A stretch of 64,000 nucleotides of DNA from Flavobacterium pectinovorum (GTDB lineage Bacteria; Bacteroidota; Bacteroidia; Flavobacteriales; Flavobacteriaceae). Below the pieces are notes generated by a model that did not search any database, was not told the DNA's origin, and saw only the letters and a list, made by a program, of their open reading frames with translations. Shown here one piece after another: positions 43,416-51,527 of the stretch. Each line of letters begins with the position of its first letter. Positions within the stretch are counted from its first letter, which is position 1. The translations under genes were made by a program, and so were the position numbers. Location of the stretch: the NCBI RefSeq assembly GCF_006438875.1, contig NZ_RCZH01000013.1:1-64000 (forward strand), written 5' to 3'.

Positions 43416-44546
43416 ATGAAAAAATCCTTACGAATACTTAAAAAAATTATGGTCCCTTTTTTAATTGTTATTTTACTGCTTGCAACTATTACATTTTTCT
43501 ACTTGCAACAACCTCAATTTGGCGAAAATCCATCAGGAAAACGATTAGCAGAAATCGAAAAATCAGTTCATTTTAAGAATGACAGATTTCAGAATATTGT
43601 CGAAAGACCAACATTATCAGAAGGATATACTATGTTGGGAGAAATGTATAACGTTGTTTTTAAAGATTATCCTAGAAGAGAACCTTCAGATTCATTGCCA
43701 TCTGTAAAAACCAATTTAAAAAATATTCCAGCGGATTCTGATGCATTAGTCTGGTTTGGGCATTCGTCGGTTTTTATGCAGCTCGAAGGCAAAAAGATTC
43801 TGATTGATCCCGTTTTTAGCGGAAAAGCATCGCCATTGCCTTGGGGAGTTCGCGCCTATAAAGGAAGTGATATTTATTCCGTTGCGGATATGCCTGAAAT
43901 TGATTATTTGTTCATTTCTCACGATCATTATGATCATTTAGATTACGAAACTATTGTCGGCTTAAAAGACAAGGTAAAACATGTAGTTTGCGGACTTGGA
44001 GTAGGGGCGCATTTTGAACGTTGGGGTTATAAACCGGAGCAAATTATAGAGAAAGACTGGAACGAAAAGATCGAACTGGACGATAACTTTACTATTTTTA
44101 CAGAAACATCACATCATGAATCAGGTAGAGGTTTATTGCGTGGTAAAACCCTGTGGATGTCGTATTTAATTCAGACTTCGGACTTAAAAATTTATATTAG
44201 CGGAGACGGCGGTTATGATGACAGATTTAAAAAAATTGGAGAAAAATTCGGACCAATTGATTGGGCAATTTTAGAATGCGGGCAATACGATAAAGCGTGG
44301 CAATCTGTCCATAATTTACCCGAAGAAGTGGCTCAGGCGGCTGTAGATTTGGAAGCAAAAAACATGATTCCGGTGCATAATTCAAAATTTACTTTGGGGA
44401 AACATGCGTGGGATGAACCTTTAAAAAAAATCACACAATTGTCTGTAAATAAACAGTATCGATTAGTTACGCCAATGATTGGTGAGGAAGTGGATTTAAA
44501 GAACAAGCATCAGCAATTTAAGCGTTGGTGGGAGAATGTCAATTAA
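43416..44546 (+). CDS. MBL-fold hydrolase (NAPE-PLD-like)
   Basis: 376 aa with one N-terminal membrane anchor (VPFLIVILLLATITFFYL). HDHYDHLDY (HxHxDH) gives the metal site, and ISGDGGYDDRF and IPVHNSKF supply the later ligands. The layout resembles NAPE-phospholipase D and UlaG-type hydrolases. It may act on lipids at the membrane. Third gene of the operon. Confidence 0.87.
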   Translation: MKKSLRILKKIMVPFLIVILLLATITFFYLQQPQFGENPSGKRLAEIEKSVHFKNDRFQNIVERPTLSEGYTMLGEMYNVVFKDYPRREPSDSLPSVKTNLKNIPADSDALVWFGHSSVFMQLEGKKILIDPVFSGKASPLPWGVRAYKGSDIYSVADMPEIDYLFISHDHYDHLDYETIVGLKDKVKHVVCGLGVGAHFERWGYKPEQIIEKDWNEKIELDDNFTIFTETSHHESGRGLLRGKTLWMSYLIQTSDLKIYISGDGGYDDRFKKIGEKFGPIDWAILECGQYDKAWQSVHNLPEEVAQAAVDLEAKNMIPVHNSKFTLGKHAWDEPLKKITQLSVNKQYRLVTPMIGEEVDLKNKHQQFKRWWENVN

Positions 44547-44560
44547 TTTTATTGAGCATA

Positions 44561-45355
44561 ATGAAAATTACAGAAATAAAATCGTGTTATATCGGACCTG
44601 AGACCTCGCCGGAACAATTCATTGCAGAGCATTTCTTTTTGTATCTCGCAAAAGGCACAGTTAATGGATATGACGGCAATAAAAATTATACCCTGAAATC
44701 AGGAGATTATTGCATTGTGCGTAAAAACTATCTCGCCAGATATAACAAAGAAAAAGAGAACGAAGAATTTGAAAAAGTGGTAATTATTCTGGACGAGCAG
44801 TTTCTAAAAAAGATCAAAGACAGACATCAAATTCCGATTTCTACTTCTAAACCAACAGAAGCTTTTATAACATTAGAAAAGAATGATTTAATTCCGAATT
44901 TTATTCAGTCTTTGTCACCTTATTACAACCAAACCGGAGCAATCGACGATACATTTTCAGACATCAAACGGGAAGAATTAGTTTTCATTTTACTAAAGTT
45001 AAAACCAGAACTTGCAACTATTTTCTTTGATTTTACTATTCCCGAAAAAATTAATCTGGAGAAATTCATGCTTCATAATTACAAATTCAATGTAAGTCTG
45101 GAACGTTTTGCTTATTTAACAGGCAGAAGTTTGTCGTCTTTTAAAAGAGATTTTGTAAAAATATTCAATACAACACCAAGCCATTGGCTGACTCAAAAGC
45201 GATTAGAAGAAGCTTATTTTCTGATTGAAAAGAAAGACAAAAAGCCATCTGATATTTATCTGGATCTGGGTTTTGAAGATTTGTCTCATTTTTCGTTTGC
45301 CTTTAAAAAATTATTTGGTTTTGCCCCGAAGAAATTGATGGAGCAGAGGCAGTAA
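44561..45355 (+). CDS. AraC family regulator of the SDR operon
   Basis: 264 aa from the ATG at 44561 (MKITEIKSCYIGPETSPEQF), which is 14 bp after the MBL stop; the GTG start at 44525 lies inside that gene. The N-terminal 160 residues are a cupin-type sensor (GDYCIVRKNYLARYN). The C-terminus has two HTHs (FAYLTGRSLSSFKRDFVKIF; YLDLGFEDLSHFSFAFKKLF). As the last gene of the operon it probably regulates the operon it belongs to. Confidence 0.88.
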   Translation: MKITEIKSCYIGPETSPEQFIAEHFFLYLAKGTVNGYDGNKNYTLKSGDYCIVRKNYLARYNKEKENEEFEKVVIILDEQFLKKIKDRHQIPISTSKPTEAFITLEKNDLIPNFIQSLSPYYNQTGAIDDTFSDIKREELVFILLKLKPELATIFFDFTIPEKINLEKFMLHNYKFNVSLERFAYLTGRSLSSFKRDFVKIFNTTPSHWLTQKRLEEAYFLIEKKDKKPSDIYLDLGFEDLSHFSFAFKKLFGFAPKKLMEQRQ

Positions 45356-45382
45356 ATTGATATAATAGGGTATAATTAATTT

Positions 45383-45552
45383 TAAGTCCCAGCGGGACAA
45401 TATATTTATAGAAAAAAATCACCTCAATTATAGAACCACATCGGGATGGAATGTTAAGTTTAAACTAATAATAACTATTTCGCTCCGCTGGAGCTCTATT
45501 TTAGATTCTAAACTAAATTGGCTATAAATATATTGCTCCGCTGGAGCTCTTT
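45383..45552. repeat. palindrome-rich repeat H2
   Basis: Contains GTCCCAGCGGGAC, CCACATCGGGATGG, and GCTCCGCTGGAGC twice, separated by A/T-rich spacers. Related in organisation to H1 at 25938. It fills the gap between the AraC and quinone-reductase genes. Confidence 0.6.
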
Positions 45553-45561
45553 TCTGTCTGT

Positions 45562-46533
45562 TTATATCTTCACAACAAATCGTTTACCATCAGGAATTTC
45601 TGCGCTCCAGGCTTTCTCTATGTCAGCTAAATTTACAGTTTCAATATTCACTTTTAGTTTGTTTTGAGCGGCAAGAAGAAACATTTCCGGAAGGATTTCT
45701 GAAAACAATAATTTCACTTCGTCTTTTGTCCAACTTCCTAAACCAGAACCCGATAATTGAAGATTAACACTTCGTAGAATTCCGGATGATAATTGAATCG
45801 TATCACCCGCCATTCCGCCAATAGTAACGTATCGCACTTTATTGGTAAACGAGCCATTTCCTTTTATAGCGGTTAGAATTAATTCGGCAGGATGTCCCCA
45901 TAAATAATCCAGAATAACATCTATAGGAGTTTTCGAATGAATCTCTTTAATTTGTGCCATAATCGTTTCGTCATCTTGTTTAAGCGAAATAATTTCGTCA
46001 GCACCTAATTCGAAAAGGCTTTGAAGTGTTTTTTCGTTTCTTCCCGTAACAATTATTTTCTTTGCGCCGTAATGTTTCGCAATCTGAATCGCCATTTGTC
46101 CCGTAAAACCAGTTGCGCCATTTATTAAAACCGTTTCTCCGGCTTTTATTTCGGCTCTAAAACGCAAAGCCATTGCTGAACCTGCAACTGCATTGGGTAA
46201 AGAAGCTGCAACGGCATCGCTAATTCCGTCCGGTAATGGTACCAAAATATTTCTGTCAATAATCGCTTTTTCGGCAATTGTTCCGCTAAATCCACGGGCA
46301 TAAACTCTGGTTCCGTCTTCTAATAAACCTACGCCATCGCTGCCAACTACAAAACCATTTTGATTGTCATTTTCAGAAGAATAATGCTGACCACTCGCTT
46401 TTCCCTTATCTAAGTTTGTAATCGCTACGGCTTTGACCGAAAGTAAAATTTGGTGTTCGTTTTGCACAAATGGTTCTGCAAAATCGGCATATTTTGGCAT
46501 TTCGCCTTTTTTATAAACTACTGCTGCTTTCAT
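45562..46533 (-). CDS. zinc-free MDR / quinone oxidoreductase-like alcohol dehydrogenase
   Basis: 323 aa. NAVAGSAMALRFRAEIKAGE, then TVLINGATGFTGQMAIQIAK, is the MDR substrate and NADPH-binding core. No structural or catalytic zinc cysteines are seen, so it belongs to the quinone/enoyl reductase branch. The family reduces alpha,beta-unsaturated ketones or quinones. Substrate unknown. The neighbouring Crp/Fnr gene and a palindrome lie upstream, so that protein may regulate it. Confidence 0.88.
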   Translation of the reverse strand: MKAAVVYKKGEMPKYADFAEPFVQNEHQILLSVKAVAITNLDKGKASGQHYSSENDNQNGFVVGSDGVGLLEDGTRVYARGFSGTIAEKAIIDRNILVPLPDGISDAVAASLPNAVAGSAMALRFRAEIKAGETVLINGATGFTGQMAIQIAKHYGAKKIIVTGRNEKTLQSLFELGADEIISLKQDDETIMAQIKEIHSKTPIDVILDYLWGHPAELILTAIKGNGSFTNKVRYVTIGGMAGDTIQLSSGILRSVNLQLSGSGLGSWTKDEVKLLFSEILPEMFLLAAQNKLKVNIETVNLADIEKAWSAEIPDGKRFVVKI

Positions 46534-46582
46534 AATTATTAAATTTTATGATGCAAAGTTCGATAGACGTTTATAGACAAAC

Positions 46583-46598
46583 GATAACATTTGTTATC
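46583..46598. promoter_or_regulatory. palindrome in the quinone reductase promoter
   Basis: GATAACATTTGTTATC (arms GATAACA/TGTTATC) lies 50-65 nt upstream of the ATG at 46533 and is oriented as an operator. The Crp/Fnr protein encoded at 46701 is a candidate binder. Confidence 0.55.
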
Positions 46599-46608
46599 AA
46601 ATATTTTT

Positions 46609-46673
46609 TACCATATAAGTTATATAATTTTATTTAAGCTTGACTTATATTTACTCATATAATTTTATATGGT
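46609..46673. repeat. ACCATATAAGT palindromic repeat I1
   Basis: ACCATATAAGTTATATAATTTTAT is mirrored by ATATAATTTTATATGGT, with TTAAGCTTGACTTATA inside. A second copy with the same ends is at 48637. Confidence 0.65.
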
Positions 46674-46700
46674 AAAATCATTTTATCTGGTGAAATCGGG

Positions 46701-47276
46701 CTATTTCTTTTGTAATAATTTGCTTTTTATTCGGCTTAAATGAACGGTGCTTATGCCAAGATAAGAGGCAATATAATGTTGCGGAACTCGTTGCGTAATT
46801 TGAGGTCTTTCTTCAATTAAGTTAAGATAACGCTGAGTAGGAAAGTCCTTTATAAAAGAAACAAAATGCTTCATGTAATCAAATGTACGCTCAAAAAGCA
46901 TATTGATAAAACGATCTCTCAATTCTGGAATTTCTTTTATTTCTTCCAGAATTTTATCCAAATCATTTTTAGAAATCCACCAAACAACAGACGGTTCAAT
47001 GGTTTCAATAACAACCGGACTTGGCAATTTTTTCATGAAACTTTCGATAGAAGCAACGCTTTGATTTTCGAAAAAAAACTGTGTAGTAAGATCTTTTCCG
47101 TTATTATTAAACCAAACTCTAATAATGCCTTTTTCAATTATAAAAAGTCTTTTTGAAACTTCTCCTTCTTCTAAAAGAATTGTTTTTGCAGGGATTTCTA
47201 GCCGTTTGAAACAGTTGGTGTATTCCATCCATTTTTCATCGGTTAATGGGAATTTATTTCGGAATTGGTTGAACAT
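46701..47276 (-). CDS. Crp/Fnr family regulator
   Basis: 191 aa. The N-terminal cyclic-nucleotide-type beta roll (LLEEGEVSKRLFIIEKGIIR) is followed by an HTH near the C-terminus (YIASYLGISTVHLSRIKSKL). It lacks the Fnr cysteine cluster and the full cAMP-contact set, so the ligand is unknown. It lies upstream of the quinone reductase across a palindromic site. Confidence 0.88.
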   Translation of the reverse strand: MFNQFRNKFPLTDEKWMEYTNCFKRLEIPAKTILLEEGEVSKRLFIIEKGIIRVWFNNNGKDLTTQFFFENQSVASIESFMKKLPSPVVIETIEPSVVWWISKNDLDKILEEIKEIPELRDRFINMLFERTFDYMKHFVSFIKDFPTQRYLNLIEERPQITQRVPQHYIASYLGISTVHLSRIKSKLLQKK

Positions 47277-47296
47277 TGATTATTTTATTAGAAATT

Positions 47297-47752
47297 TTAA
47301 TCAATTGAAAACCCGGTTTTAATTGATAATACATGAAAAATTATTTGATCGGCAAATTCTAAATCTTCATCATTTATAGTTAGCAAAAATTTAGTTGAAA
47401 AATTTATGATTTTTTGTTTTACCTGAGCTATTTTTCTTCCCTCAAAAAAGTAATTAAAATTATTATTTATAGTGATGAAATATGCCGATTTAGTAAACAA
47501 ACGCTTGTCATTACTGAAAATTATAGCTTCTTTACTTATTCTAGATATAAGTTTAGTCATAAATTTGTTTTGATGTAAAATTTCATAAAAAAAAGCATCA
47601 TCTTTCAATTCTAAAACTAATACATCATAAGGATTATATATCTTTATAATTCTGTTGAACCAATTGGATTTTATTGTTGAATAAAACAAAAGTACACCAT
47701 CGTTATAAGCAACTAAACATTGGTTTTGCTTTTCGATTATTTCTATTTCCAT
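47297..47752 (-). CDS. protein of unknown function
   Basis: 151 aa, soluble, alternating strand pattern (CLVAYNDGVLLFYSTIKSNW; DVLVLELKDDAFFYEILHQN) without a signal peptide. It stands 9 bp after the gene at 47762 on the same strand, so they are one unit. No family recognised. Confidence 0.65.
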   Translation of the reverse strand: MEIEIIEKQNQCLVAYNDGVLLFYSTIKSNWFNRIIKIYNPYDVLVLELKDDAFFYEILHQNKFMTKLISRISKEAIIFSNDKRLFTKSAYFITINNNFNYFFEGRKIAQVKQKIINFSTKFLLTINDEDLEFADQIIFHVLSIKTGFSID

Positions 47753-47761
47753 TAAAAAAAA

Positions 47762-48169
47762 CTAATTCGAATTCGATTCCAATTCAAACAATTGCACTTG
47801 GCTTTTCAATCTATCAATCAATAGATTCATCATTCTTTTGTTTAGACTTGATGAGTTCTGAATATAAGTATCGTATTCTTCAATTGTAAAAAGCGCCATT
47901 ACAATTCCTTTAAGGGAATTTCGGAACTTAATATCTTTCTGAATGGAGTTTTCGATAGTTTGAAGTTTCTTTTCGACGGTATAAGAATAAAAATCCGCTT
48001 TGTTTTTCTTTACATAATTAATAAAAACGGCGATAAACAAATCATTCTGAAGTTTTAGAATAGGTCTAATCGTCTGATTTTGAAACAGCTCATCTGGAGA
48101 AGATTGATCACTAACAGTTCCTAAAGTCTCTCCTCTGAATTCTCTTAAAAAAGTGTCTCTATCTTCCAT
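47762..48169 (-). CDS. conserved small helical protein
   Basis: 135 aa, all-helical. RDTFLREFRGETLG, then RPILKLQNDLFIAVFINYVK, then RNSLKGIVMALFTIEEYDTY with LNKRMMNLLIDRLKSQVQLF, is a pattern I know from flavobacterial proteins that are sometimes labelled 'glyoxalase', probably wrongly since no VOC module is visible. No function assigned. Confidence 0.7.
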   Translation of the reverse strand: MEDRDTFLREFRGETLGTVSDQSSPDELFQNQTIRPILKLQNDLFIAVFINYVKKNKADFYSYTVEKKLQTIENSIQKDIKFRNSLKGIVMALFTIEEYDTYIQNSSSLNKRMMNLLIDRLKSQVQLFELESNSN

Positions 48170-48228
48170 GTTTTTTCTTTAAATTTAGAAAAAATTCCAA
48201 TACAAAAACTTTTATTTAAACTAAAATT

Positions 48229-48612
48229 ATGCGATTTCATACCAGAAAATGGGTTAAACCTGAAGACCTAAATCCAAACGGAACTTTATTTGGCGGAAAA
48301 TTGCTATCCTGGATTGACGAAGAACTGGCATTATACACCATTATTCAGTTAGAAAACACCAGAGTAGTAACCAAATATATGTCCGAAATTAATTTTAAGA
48401 GCTCGGCCAGACAAGGTGATATCGTAGAAATTGGAATTGATGTGGTAAAATTCGGAAATACTTCTTTGGTTTTAACCTGTGCCGTTCGAAATATGATGAC
48501 TCGCGAAATCATTATCACAATCGACCAGACTACAATGGTGAATCTGGACGAAAACGGTAAACCCAAAGCCCACGGAAAAACCCAAATCGAATTCGTAAAA
48601 GATCGTTTATAA
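48229..48612 (+). CDS. acyl-CoA thioesterase (hotdog fold)
   Basis: 127 aa. LNPNGTLFGGKLLSWIDEEL is the YciA/acyl-CoA hydrolase signature, followed by the strand MSEINFKSSARQGDIVEIGI and RGNT-like SLVLTCAVRNM. Hydrolyses acyl-CoA to free acid and CoA in the cytosol; chain length not known. Confidence 0.9.
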   Translation: MRFHTRKWVKPEDLNPNGTLFGGKLLSWIDEELALYTIIQLENTRVVTKYMSEINFKSSARQGDIVEIGIDVVKFGNTSLVLTCAVRNMMTREIIITIDQTTMVNLDENGKPKAHGKTQIEFVKDRL

Positions 48613-48636
48613 ATTTTCTCATCATATAATTTTCCA

Positions 48637-48698
48637 CCATATAAGTTATATAAGAAATTATAAGTTTAGCTTAAATGAACTTCTATGACTTATATGGT
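48637..48698. repeat. ACCATATAAGT palindromic repeat I2
   Basis: ACCATATAAGTTATATAAG... to ACTTATATGGT, with TTTAGCTTAAATGAACTTC inside. Same ends as I1. Confidence 0.65.
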
Positions 48699-48713
48699 TA
48701 AATCCTTTCCCAA

Positions 48714-49142
48714 ATGTCTAAAAATTTTATACTGGCTTCTATTTTGTTTGTTTTACTGATTTCCTGCAATTCGAAAGAAGATAAAAGTAAATATAATCAA
48801 GTTGTGTACCGTGCTGTAAACAATAAGGATACGGCAATTTTGGCTATAAATATAAACGACAAACGATTCTACGGACGTTATGAAATAGTATACCACAAAA
48901 TAGGGAAAGATTCCGGAGATGTAAGAGGAGATATTAAAGGCGATACCTTAAGAGGAGATTTCCATTTTATTTCTAATGGAGGAAGCTGGAAAAGGATTCC
49001 GCTGGCATTCCTAAAAAAAGAAGATAAACTTTATCTTGGAAGTGGTGTAATTGGAACTTATTTTAATCTCCCGCTTTTTATGCCGGATCAGCCAATTAAA
49101 TATGATAAATCAGAATTTGTCTTTGAAGAGGTGAAGAAATAG
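48714..49142 (+). CDS. lipoprotein of unknown function
   Basis: 142 aa. MSKNFILASILFVLLISCNS is a lipoprotein signal (Cys about residue 18). It contains DVRGDIKGDTLRGDFHFIS, a strand-rich repeat-like region. Probably envelope located. Confidence 0.75.
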   Translation: MSKNFILASILFVLLISCNSKEDKSKYNQVVYRAVNNKDTAILAININDKRFYGRYEIVYHKIGKDSGDVRGDIKGDTLRGDFHFISNGGSWKRIPLAFLKKEDKLYLGSGVIGTYFNLPLFMPDQPIKYDKSEFVFEEVKK

Positions 49143-49245
49143 TTTTCAGTCTCAGTCTCAGTATTCAGCTAAACTGCGACTGAATACTGAGACTGAATAC
49201 TGAGACTGAAAACTGAGACTGAAAACTGAATACTGAGACTGAAAA
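49143..49245. repeat. tandem ACTGAGACTGAA repeats
   Basis: Short units of CAGTCT/ACTGAGACTGAATACTGAG type repeat about eight times with small changes, first in one orientation and then the other around GCTAAACTGCGA. It lies between convergent genes. Not a CRISPR (no spacers). Confidence 0.75.
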
Positions 49246-50502
49246 CTAATCCAGACGTCCTATTGTCGATGGTAGTTCAAATATTTCAAGATCAAAATAT
49301 TCTACAGAAGCCATGATGTGATCAAAAATGTCGGCTTGAATATATTCGTAATTTGCCCAGCGTTTGTCGCTTGAGAAAGCATAAATTTCTAACGGAACTC
49401 CGTGTGCAGTCGATTGTAACTGACGACACATCATGTGCATGTCTTTATTCAAACCAGGATGTGTAATTAGATATTGTATAATATATTTTCTAAACAATCC
49501 CAGATTAGTCATATTTCGACCGTTCAGTGCCAAGGTTTTATCTACGCCACGGATATCATTATATTTTTCGATTTCAGACTGTCTGGTTTCGATGTAAGAA
49601 TTCAGAAGCTGTACTTTTTTCATCTGATCTAAATCTTCGTCAGTTAGAAAACGAATGCTGCTGCTTTTTATCAGAACGTGTCTTTTAATACGTCTTCCGG
49701 CAGATTTTTGCATTCCGCGCCAGTTCTGGAACGAGTCAGAACTTAAAGCATATGTTGGAATCGTGGTAATCGTATTGTCAAAATTTCGAACTTTTACCGT
49801 TGTCAGGTTAATTTCGATTACATCACCATCGGCACCAAATTTATCCATTGTAATCCAGTCACCAATACGAACCATGTCGTTTATGGCAACCTGAACACTC
49901 GAAACAAATCCTAGTATAGTATCTCTGAAAATCAAGATAATAATCGCCGAAAGCGTTCCTAAAATCGTCAGTAACTCGCCTTGTTTGATTCCGAATAACT
50001 TTGAAATAATGATGGCAACACCAAAAATCCAAAGCACAATCATAATAACCTGAACGAAACTATCGATTGGTTTGTCGCTGTATTCCGGTTTTTGTTTTAA
50101 GTAATCTCGTAAAGCGTTAAAAATTGTTCTAACAATCCATAACGTTATCAATACAATATAGACACCAACTATTTTTCCAAAAACACTTTCCCAATATTCA
50201 TATTTGTCCAAAATAATTGGAACCGCTTTATAAATAAAGAAAAACGGAATTAAATAAGCGGTGTATTTTGTGGTTTTATTATGAATTAAATAATCATCAA
50301 ATTTTGTTTTGGTCTTTTGTGCAAAAATGGCGGTTAAGGTTACCAAAACAAATTTTGCAACATAATAAATGGCAAAAGCCAAAGCCACCATAATGGCAAT
50401 ATTAAAGACGAGGCTGATGTAAGACGCAAAATTGCGGCTCATTCCCCAACCTCTAAAAAGAGGGTATAAAAAGTTAAATATTTTATCCAAAAGATTAGGC
50501 AT
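49246..50502 (-). CDS. MscS-type mechanosensitive ion channel
   Basis: 418 aa with about five hydrophobic helices. The last helix region (GTLSAIIILIFRDTILGFVS) leads to the MscS beta domain DMVRIGDWITMDKFGADGDV, IEINLTTVKVRNFDNTITTI. The large C-terminal part is the YbdG-like form. It opens under membrane tension to release solutes. It overlaps the DUF3817 gene by 8 bp. Confidence 0.9.
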   Translation of the reverse strand: MPNLLDKIFNFLYPLFRGWGMSRNFASYISLVFNIAIMVALAFAIYYVAKFVLVTLTAIFAQKTKTKFDDYLIHNKTTKYTAYLIPFFFIYKAVPIILDKYEYWESVFGKIVGVYIVLITLWIVRTIFNALRDYLKQKPEYSDKPIDSFVQVIMIVLWIFGVAIIISKLFGIKQGELLTILGTLSAIIILIFRDTILGFVSSVQVAINDMVRIGDWITMDKFGADGDVIEINLTTVKVRNFDNTITTIPTYALSSDSFQNWRGMQKSAGRRIKRHVLIKSSSIRFLTDEDLDQMKKVQLLNSYIETRQSEIEKYNDIRGVDKTLALNGRNMTNLGLFRKYIIQYLITHPGLNKDMHMMCRQLQSTAHGVPLEIYAFSSDKRWANYEYIQADIFDHIMASVEYFDLEIFELPSTIGRLD

Positions 50503-50782
50503 TATTTTCTAAATATTTTTTCTCGATATAAAAAGTTCCAAATGGAATAAGAGAAGCTATTTGAATAATTCCGAAGGTTTTTAAATCCCAATTTTGAGGT
50601 TTTCTAAGTAAAAATGCCAACACTACATATCCTATAAATAAAACACCATGCGTCATTCCAAGCGGGCGTAATAAGGTATGATAAAGTTCCGGATTATTGG
50701 TTTTAATGAAAAGCATATTGGTAAATAACACTAAATAAGAGATTCCCTCTAAAATTGCAGTAACTTTGAAAATCTTGAGCAT
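50495..50782 (-). CDS. DUF3817 membrane protein
   Basis: 95 aa with three transmembrane helices. ILEGISYLVLFTNML, then PLGMTHGVLFIGYVVLAF, and LIPFGTFYIEKKYL at the C-terminus, are the DUF3817 pattern (His in the second helix). It overlaps the MscS gene by 8 bp, so they are translated from one mRNA. Role unknown. Confidence 0.85.
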   Translation of the reverse strand: MLKIFKVTAILEGISYLVLFTNMLFIKTNNPELYHTLLRPLGMTHGVLFIGYVVLAFLLRKPQNWDLKTFGIIQIASLIPFGTFYIEKKYLENNA

Positions 50783-50859
50783 GTATATATTTTTTGAGTT
50801 TATTCAGGCAAAATTAAGTATTATCGTTGGTTTTTGCGACATGAATCAAGAAAGTAATT

Positions 50860-50867
50860 TACTTTTG
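50860..50867 (+). promoter_or_regulatory. -7 box TACTTTTG for the gene at 50886
   Basis: TACTTTTG with TTTG at about 50833-50836 upstream (23-nt spacing). It lies 18 nt before the ATG at 50886. Confidence 0.55.
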
Positions 50868-50885
50868 TATTCTTAAACTTTGATA

Positions 50886-51419
50886 ATGAGTAAGCGCGAT
50901 TTAAAAAAATATTTGAATGAATTGAGTAAAGAACAACTCGAAGAACAAATAATCGAGTTGTACGAAAAATTTAGTCCCGTAAAAGTCTATTATGATTTTG
51001 TCTTCAACCCAAAAGAAGATAAATTGCTTCAGGAATGCAAAGTCAAAATCTCACACGAATATTTCCCAATCAAAAAGCCCAATGCAAAATGGCGTCCAAA
51101 AGCCAAGATGCGTCGTTCTGTTGCACAGAAATACATCAAGCATTTTATTTTATTAGGTGTTGATCCTTTTGTAATTGCCGATATTATGCTTTACAACATC
51201 GAAATTGCACAAACCTATTCGTCACAAAATCACATAAAGCAGGAATTGTTCTACAAAAGCATGTTTAACTCCTTTGAACAAGCTGTGAATTTTTCTATTT
51301 CAAACGGAATTTTATCTGATTTTAAAGAACGAATTATTGCAATCGAAAAGCAGACTCTTCAACAAAAATGGAAAAATAAATACGATTTTGAAGCAATTTT
51401 AGACAAAATCGATTTATAA
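50886..51419 (+). CDS. DUF6155 family protein
   Basis: 177 aa from the ATG at 50886 (MSKRDLKKYLNELSKEQLEE). The basic helical start and VKVYYDFVFNPKEDKLLQEC are the pattern I recall for DUF6155. No signal peptide; function unknown. Monocistronic, convergent with nothing nearby. Confidence 0.75.
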   Translation: MSKRDLKKYLNELSKEQLEEQIIELYEKFSPVKVYYDFVFNPKEDKLLQECKVKISHEYFPIKKPNAKWRPKAKMRRSVAQKYIKHFILLGVDPFVIADIMLYNIEIAQTYSSQNHIKQELFYKSMFNSFEQAVNFSISNGILSDFKERIIAIEKQTLQQKWKNKYDFEAILDKIDL

Positions 51420-51499
51420 AAACACTTCTCATAAAAAATCTTATTTAAAAAAAACATTTATTTTAGGTTAAAATAAGATGAATAACTGTTTTTTCGGTG

Positions 51500-51507
51500 T
51501 ATTTTTG
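51500..51507 (+). promoter_or_regulatory. -7 box TATTTTTG for the helicase gene
   Basis: Perfect TAnnTTTG, 20 nt before the ATG at 51528. Confidence 0.6.
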
Positions 51508-51527
51508 CAAAAATCCAAAAATAAACA

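Noticed and set aside
49143..49245. possible CRISPR array
   Set aside because: The short units have no spacers of constant length and no unique spacer sequence; it is a simple tandem repeat.
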